NCBI RefSeq assembly: GCF_022489035.1
Contig: NZ_JAKVTV010000001.1
Location: 806,001-870,000, forward strand
Direction: 5' to 3'
Origin: Christiangramia lutea
Lineage (GTDB): Bacteria > Bacteroidota > Bacteroidia > Flavobacteriales > Flavobacteriaceae
DNA: 64,000 bases
Of this stretch, positions 61,999 through 64,000 are shown piece after piece (within the stretch, counting starts at the first letter, position 1; every line of letters starts with the position of its first letter). The notes under the pieces are model-generated. The model had not been told where the DNA came from. It made no database searches and saw only the letters and a list, made by a program, of their open reading frames with translations. The translations under genes were made by a program, and so were the position numbers.

Positions 61999-64000
61999 AT
62001 GCCCAGATATTTATTCGCCTTCCTTTTCTTAAGCTCTGTCCTATCCCTTAATGCCCAAAAATCAGATCTTAGTGTAAAAAAGATCATGCAGGATACAGAC
62101 TGGATGGGAAATTTCCCAAGCTCGGTGAAATGGGGAATACATAGCGAAAATATCTATTTCGATTATAATCCTGAAGGAAATCCGGCAGATTCTCTTTACC
62201 GTGTAAGTATCAAAAACCCTGAAAAAATCGTTCAGGTTTCGGCAGAAGATCAAAGAAGTATGATTCCAACTTCTGGTGATTTCAACAGCTCTGGAAACAA
62301 AACAGTTTATTCCAGGAATGGCGATATTTTCATTTATGACCTCGATTCCAGGGAAGAAAAAGAACTCCTGGATTTATCATTTTCGATTGAAGACCCTCAG
62401 TTTCTTGCTGGAGACACAGCCCTTTCTTTTGAAGCAGAAATGAATGCCTTTAAATATGATCTTGAAACAGGAAGTATAACTCAGCTAACTCATTTTAAAT
62501 CTGGTTCAGAAAAAAAGGAGGAAGAGAAGAAACTTTCGGATAAGGAAGAATGGTTAAAATCTGAAAATCTGGAACTTCTAAAGGTGGTGAATCAGCGAAA
62601 ACTGGACAAAGAAAACTCTAAAGCATACCGTGAGTCCAATAAAGAAAAAGAAGACTTTATATTCTATCTTCAAGACAAAGAATTACGAAACCTGGAGGTT
62701 TCACCAAATGCAAAATATGCAGGTTTCAGTTTAATAAAAAGAAAAACCGGAAAAGAGACCATAGTACCAGATTATGTTGATGAGAGTGGATATACTGTAG
62801 ACCTGGATGCCCGCGAGAAGGTTGGAAACATGAACTATACTGCGGAACTGGCGCTTTACGATCTCGAAAGGGATACAGCATATGTAATAGATATCTCTGG
62901 TCTTCCCGGTTTAAAGGATCTTCCAGAATATACCAAAGATTATCCCGATAAGGAATGGGAGGAAAAGGAAAGAGAAGTGATTCCCTCAAAATTTTACTTT
63001 TCTAATAATGGGGAGAAAGCCATGGTTAATTTAAGGTCCTCTGACAATAAAGACAGATGGATCGCCATGGTCGACCTTGAAAAAGGGACCTTAAAAACCA
63101 TTGAAAGGCAGCATGACGAAGCCTGGCTAGCCGGCCCTGGGATTGGCTACACCTATTATGGCCTTGCCGAAATGGGTTGGTTACCAGATAATGAACATAT
63201 CTATTTCCAGAGTGAAGAATCTGGTTATTCACACCTGTACATCCTGAATGTAAAAACAGGAAAAAAGAAGGACCTTACCCCTGGAGATTATGAGGTATTC
63301 GATCCAATGATTTCCAAGGATGGAAAACACTGGTATTTTACTTCTTCAAAGGTACACGCGGGAGAAAGACATTTCTATAAAATGCCGCTTATGGGAGGCA
63401 AAATGGTGCAACTTACCAAAATGACCGGAAAGAATGAGGTAAGACTTTCTCCGGACGAGGAAAACATGGCAATTCTACATTCCTATATGAATCAGCCGGA
63501 AGAATTGTTCCTTAAGAAAACAGATGAAAAGGCTGAAGCCAGGCAGATTACCAGCGGTAAGTCGCAAGAGTTTTCTTCCTATCCCTGGAGAGAACCGGAA
63601 TTGATAAAATTTGAAGCTCGTGATGGAGCGATGGTTCCGGCCAGGCTTTATGTTCCAGAGGAAAGCGTGAAGAACGATGCTGCAGTAGTTTTCGTTCATG
63701 GTGCGGGATACCTTCAGAATGCACATAAATGGTGGTCCAGTTACTTCAGGGAATATATGTTTCATAACCTGCTTACCGATCTTGGCTACACCGTGATCGA
63801 TATAGATTACCGTGGAAGCGCGGGATACGGAAGAGACTGGAGAACCGGCATCTATCGCCATATGGGCGGCAAAGACCTTACCGACCAGGTGGATGGTGTG
63901 AAATATCTTCTCGAAAATCATGATATAGACCTTTCAAAAGTGGGAATTTATGGGGGTAGCTATGGTGGGTTTATTACCCTAATGGCCATGTTCACCGAAG
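61999..64000 (+). CDS. S9 family prolyl oligopeptidase / dipeptidyl peptidase (partial)
   Basis: A serine peptidase that runs off the right edge after 667 codons. It starts MPRYLFAFLFLSSVLSLNAQ, a signal peptide. A long beta-propeller follows (about 45-520, with blade-like repeats such as FNSSGNKTVYSRNGDIFIYD). The hydrolase domain starts near 540, with VVFVHGAGYL, IDIDYRGSAGYGRDW and the nucleophile motif IYGGSYGGFI near 655. The rest of the active site (Asp and His) is beyond the window. It probably cleaves peptides in the periplasm. Confidence 0.93.
   Translation, partial: MPRYLFAFLFLSSVLSLNAQKSDLSVKKIMQDTDWMGNFPSSVKWGIHSENIYFDYNPEGNPADSLYRVSIKNPEKIVQVSAEDQRSMIPTSGDFNSSGNKTVYSRNGDIFIYDLDSREEKELLDLSFSIEDPQFLAGDTALSFEAEMNAFKYDLETGSITQLTHFKSGSEKKEEEKKLSDKEEWLKSENLELLKVVNQRKLDKENSKAYRESNKEKEDFIFYLQDKELRNLEVSPNAKYAGFSLIKRKTGKETIVPDYVDESGYTVDLDAREKVGNMNYTAELALYDLERDTAYVIDISGLPGLKDLPEYTKDYPDKEWEEKEREVIPSKFYFSNNGEKAMVNLRSSDNKDRWIAMVDLEKGTLKTIERQHDEAWLAGPGIGYTYYGLAEMGWLPDNEHIYFQSEESGYSHLYILNVKTGKKKDLTPGDYEVFDPMISKDGKHWYFTSSKVHAGERHFYKMPLMGGKMVQLTKMTGKNEVRLSPDEENMAILHSYMNQPEELFLKKTDEKAEARQITSGKSQEFSSYPWREPELIKFEARDGAMVPARLYVPEESVKNDAAVVFVHGAGYLQNAHKWWSSYFREYMFHNLLTDLGYTVIDIDYRGSAGYGRDWRTGIYRHMGGKDLTDQVDGVKYLLENHDIDLSKVGIYGGSYGGFITLMAMFTE

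Overview
The window is chromosomal DNA of a Flavobacteriaceae bacterium (phylum Bacteroidota), most like a marine Gramella/Christiangramia-type organism. The evidence is SusC/SusD genes, many lipoproteins and outer-membrane barrels ending in aromatic residues, TonB-dependent receptors with STN and carboxypeptidase-D-like domains, DUF4249 proteins, a propeller/Y_Y_Y/HTH regulator, weak ribosome binding sites and AT-rich gaps. The genus is inferred from recalled protein similarity, not from a search.

Layout. 1-2213: dxs (runs off the left edge), tadA and an unknown lipoprotein. 2380-17352: a laminarin-type (beta-1,3-glucan) polysaccharide utilisation locus on the minus strand. In transcription order it reads membrane regulator, SusC, SusD, multi-domain glycan-binding lipoprotein, GH16 lipoprotein, GH3 beta-glucosidase, GH16 laminarinase. 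17566-21165: a large outer-membrane protein that joins a degenerate phosphoesterase domain to an Omp85 barrel. 21233-22523: HAD hydrolase and SYLF-domain protein. 22681-30272: a five-gene minus-strand TonB receptor/DUF4249 operon. 30612-35907: formylglycine-generating enzyme, lipoprotein, FadL-like barrel, TPR protein, OmpA lipoprotein. 36084-41819: five overlapping genes joining a parvulin, a HupE-like membrane protein, an FtsX-type ABC transporter and a ZnuA-like lipoprotein. 41847-42200: a cluster of hairpin-forming repeats beside the remnant of a deleted sulfatase. 42759-55915: amidohydrolase plus porin, two DUF3604 enzymes, a sulfatase and four outer-membrane proteins. 56384-64000: tRNA-Arg(CCU), small lipoproteins, DUF2490, DUF1028 and DUF3095 proteins, an M28 peptidase and an S9 peptidase cut by the right edge.

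How the genes work together. The laminarin locus is a complete sense-bind-import-degrade pathway. The formylglycine-generating enzyme at 30.6 kb has both active-site cysteines and could activate the sulfatase at 50.3 kb, which carries the matching Cys-x-Ala-x-Arg site. The 42.7-55.9 kb block looks like an uptake and hydrolysis module for an unidentified, perhaps sulfated, small substrate. Three of its transcription units share a similar promoter-like box. The best candidate for a poorly described system is the 36.1-41.8 kb operon. There a ZnuA-family metal-binding lipoprotein is paired with an FtsX/MacB-type ABC transporter instead of a ZnuB-type permease. I saw no CRISPR array, insertion sequence, integrase or phage gene.
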